From Hyphomonas sp. (GTDB taxonomy: Bacteria > Pseudomonadota > Alphaproteobacteria > Caulobacterales > Hyphomonadaceae), in assembly GCA_024743015.1 (NCBI GenBank), contig JANSXJ010000197.1, forward strand, positions 1 through 6,778: a stretch of 6,778 nt of DNA. The letters run 5' to 3'. This document shows, one piece after another, positions 6,301-6,778 of the stretch (position 1 is the first letter of the stretch; every line of letters starts with the position of its first letter). The notes below the pieces were generated by a model that worked only from the letters and a program-made list of their open reading frames with translations, was not told the origin of the DNA and ran no database searches. Made by a program: the position numbers and the translations under genes.

Positions 6301-6778
6301 CGTAGGCGAGGATGGGCGGTATGACGCGTCAAACCCCGGCGACTTGCCCTCTCTTGGTTGGGTGCTGCCCGAAGAGCCTTTGCGGGTTGTCCCGCTCGAA
6401 TTGTTCTTTCAGGAGTATTTCGAACCGGCTTTGTTGCCGCGCCTGCTGGAAGGCGAGCCCTTCGGGACATTGCCGGAAATCCGGGACATCAACCGCCTGC
6501 AGCCACTGGTCCGCATTGTTTCCATAGAACCAGACCCTGCGAAAGAAGACGCTGTGCGCATCAGGATCGAAGTTGCCGAAGGCACTCGCGGCGATGTGCG
6601 AAGTGGCGTCAGGGCCGTGAAGCTGTTTAGGGATGATCAGATCGTCGCGCAAGTCGATCTCGCCGAGTTCAACTCCGATTCAGGGCAACAGATGCTCGAA
6701 TTTGACGGCATTCTGCTGCCGCACGATCGAGACAGCGTGGAGTTTTCTGCATATGCCTTCAATGACGACTGGATCACA
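3158..6778 (+). CDS. Exported WD40/beta-propeller protein, probable caspase-family protease, 3'-truncated
   Basis: One frame stays open for 1,207 codons from ATG 3158 to the window end, with no stop; I read every codon. Order: signal sequence (1-55); degenerate WD40-like propeller repeats (about 69-1040); a linker module (about 1044-1115); an Ig-like beta domain (about 1116-1207, incomplete). SPDG-like turns occur near residues 79, 119, 330, 389, 431, 518, 558, 655, 844, 887 and 1009, and one repeat is nearly canonical, with Gly378-His379 and Trp408-Asp409. The count suggests two propellers. The linker (GDWAVVGEDGRYDAS, then LLPRLLEGEP) and the Ig-like part resemble bacterial proteins in which a caspase-like peptidase C14 domain follows, so I infer that domain beyond the window. 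WD40 propellers usually bind partners or substrates; the target is unknown. The gene is somewhat less GC-rich at its 5' end than its neighbours. A plain exported WD40 protein without protease remains possible. Confidence 0.85.
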   Translation, partial: MLFYCRKSSCGTSKPQIQLVSRHKLQPQSNSGLGVGLLLLLLACFSASVQQSAEAQERLPIAQIANATDIRDTVRMDFSPDGVRLAIASLDSLKVYELGDGSVSFRADLSSSVSDVLFAQDGNRLAVALGDDGLVILDVERPARPEVAYLEGDWSRLAQAKGSNAIVGYDRLDADLNQEAASWSGDRTQSLPTERLIPSLVFGNDAEVLAQLQQPALDFHRTTNGLAGEPDDATPSRAAALYWRLESQDFMLGYFDLVAQQMMFGERLDRGMEPRILDFRETSIGPRILLWLRDGVGSRIALIDPMGTSIPFEVSSDQDRYQRYSAGAISADGSLVALHKRDGAIEVFATADAKATAVARLTADAVTNAAPALAPKTGHARPIAKVVASPDNSLLATVGSLEQGLNLWDRQSGYQLRTLAADETVTAFDFSHDGKTVLVVGLGDGIDLRRVADGSLQQTLLHSQTQMAAFIDDRDTILACGTADCTIGTPKDFVDGTAAILERPDRFGWAGFLAGDVSADGSYAGMLMHDGRWLIVDLRNLKMAVPAPIPEAASLAIGADGRGLVATKDGLLHLIDFETGNTVLRMYAGAGGQVDVAAIGGSRYIVRTPGKRDRSGEWTPAASRILDTSTLLFSDPLPVSPSFGDAPYAGPMAVSPDGEELFFVSHRGVFEPGWAHIDIFDLGRHSWESSIATDGSMAANSVVFAGTGDRLIVNGHQTAVTWDLRTGRTTRQRPSKFYSRTISVADYSFYMDDEQELESSPTIFSPQTGARSVQWLPPPGWDDGFGQAARWNGSQALFYDHGLDTTRVTLFELNEAALASAVIRAQSLELPRTPELSLPELHLAPDGRSLLSVDRSRLRVFETKTGTLLWELTSEPNGAWFEEAAFSEDGARVYLVKSFGPAVSLDSGDGTVLGEIAGGEILLSVSELGTAMPVRVEDTRLSIVNSRSDTASASVGRQGVLPRFVRRDRPSNLVLIAGSDARNLLWRPADDSVFTIDAAIAGPDGVAFSPDGGLMALVEEDGTVSLWKTSDGERLARLAAMRNGDWAVVGEDGRYDASNPGDLPSLGWVLPEEPLRVVPLELFFQEYFEPALLPRLLEGEPFGTLPEIRDINRLQPLVRIVSIEPDPAKEDAVRIRIEVAEGTRGDVRSGVRAVKLFRDDQIVAQVDLAEFNSDSGQQMLEFDGILLPHDRDSVEFSAYAFNDDWIT
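6287..6778 (+). other. Linker and Ig-like module that usually precedes a caspase domain
   Basis: After the last propeller repeat (SPDG at 1009-1012, Leu-Trp at 1026-1027) the protein reads GDWAVVGEDGRYDAS from 1044, then ELFFQEYFEPALLPRLLEG from 1081. This matches the pattern I know from bacterial WD40-caspase proteins: a degenerate last blade of the form D-G-x-W-x-V-x-x-x-G-x-Y-x-A-S, then Y-x-P-x-L-L-x-x-L-L-x-G. From Pro1116 a beta-rich segment begins (PLVRIVSIEP, later SGVRAVKLFRDDQIVA), as in the Ig-like domains preceding the protease. The module is cut by the window end before any catalytic His or Cys could be seen. Confidence 0.6.

Overview
The window looks like chromosomal DNA from a GC-rich Gram-negative bacterium, most likely an alphaproteobacterium of the Hyphomicrobiales (Rhizobiales) type. 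This rests on the GC-rich third positions of the genes, the GTG starts, the single-domain sugar ABC ATPase beside a LacI regulator, and a large exported WD40-type protein of a kind common in that class. The taxon is inferred from style only. All four genes lie on the plus strand, and I found no credible gene on the minus strand.

Left part (1-2944): the 3' part of a carbohydrate ABC uptake locus. It holds the C-terminal 299 residues of a periplasmic sugar-binding protein (cut by the window start), a single-domain ABC ATPase (GTG start at 984) and a LacI-family repressor (GTG start at about 1910). Together they would capture a sugar in the periplasm, power its import and sense it (or a product of it) to control the operon. 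The membrane permease is not in the window and probably lies upstream. A perfect 16-bp tandem duplication covers the stop codon of the binding-protein gene. A perfect 7-bp inverted repeat with a 10-nt spacer sits in the gap before the lacI-type gene.

Right part (2945-6778): after a 213-nt gap containing a small hairpin, one uninterrupted reading frame runs from an ATG at 3158 off the end of the window (1,207 codons, no stop). It encodes an exported protein with an N-terminal signal sequence, about 950 residues of degenerate WD40/beta-propeller repeats, a conserved-looking linker and an Ig-like beta domain. In bacterial proteins I know with this order, the next domain is a caspase-like (peptidase C14, p20) protease, so the catalytic domain is predicted just beyond base 6778. 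This is the most interesting item here: a probable secreted or periplasmic WD40-caspase rather than the usual cytoplasmic type. The link between the sugar locus and this gene appears to be adjacency only.

No tRNA, rRNA, CRISPR array, insertion sequence or gene-free stretch over 300 bases was seen.
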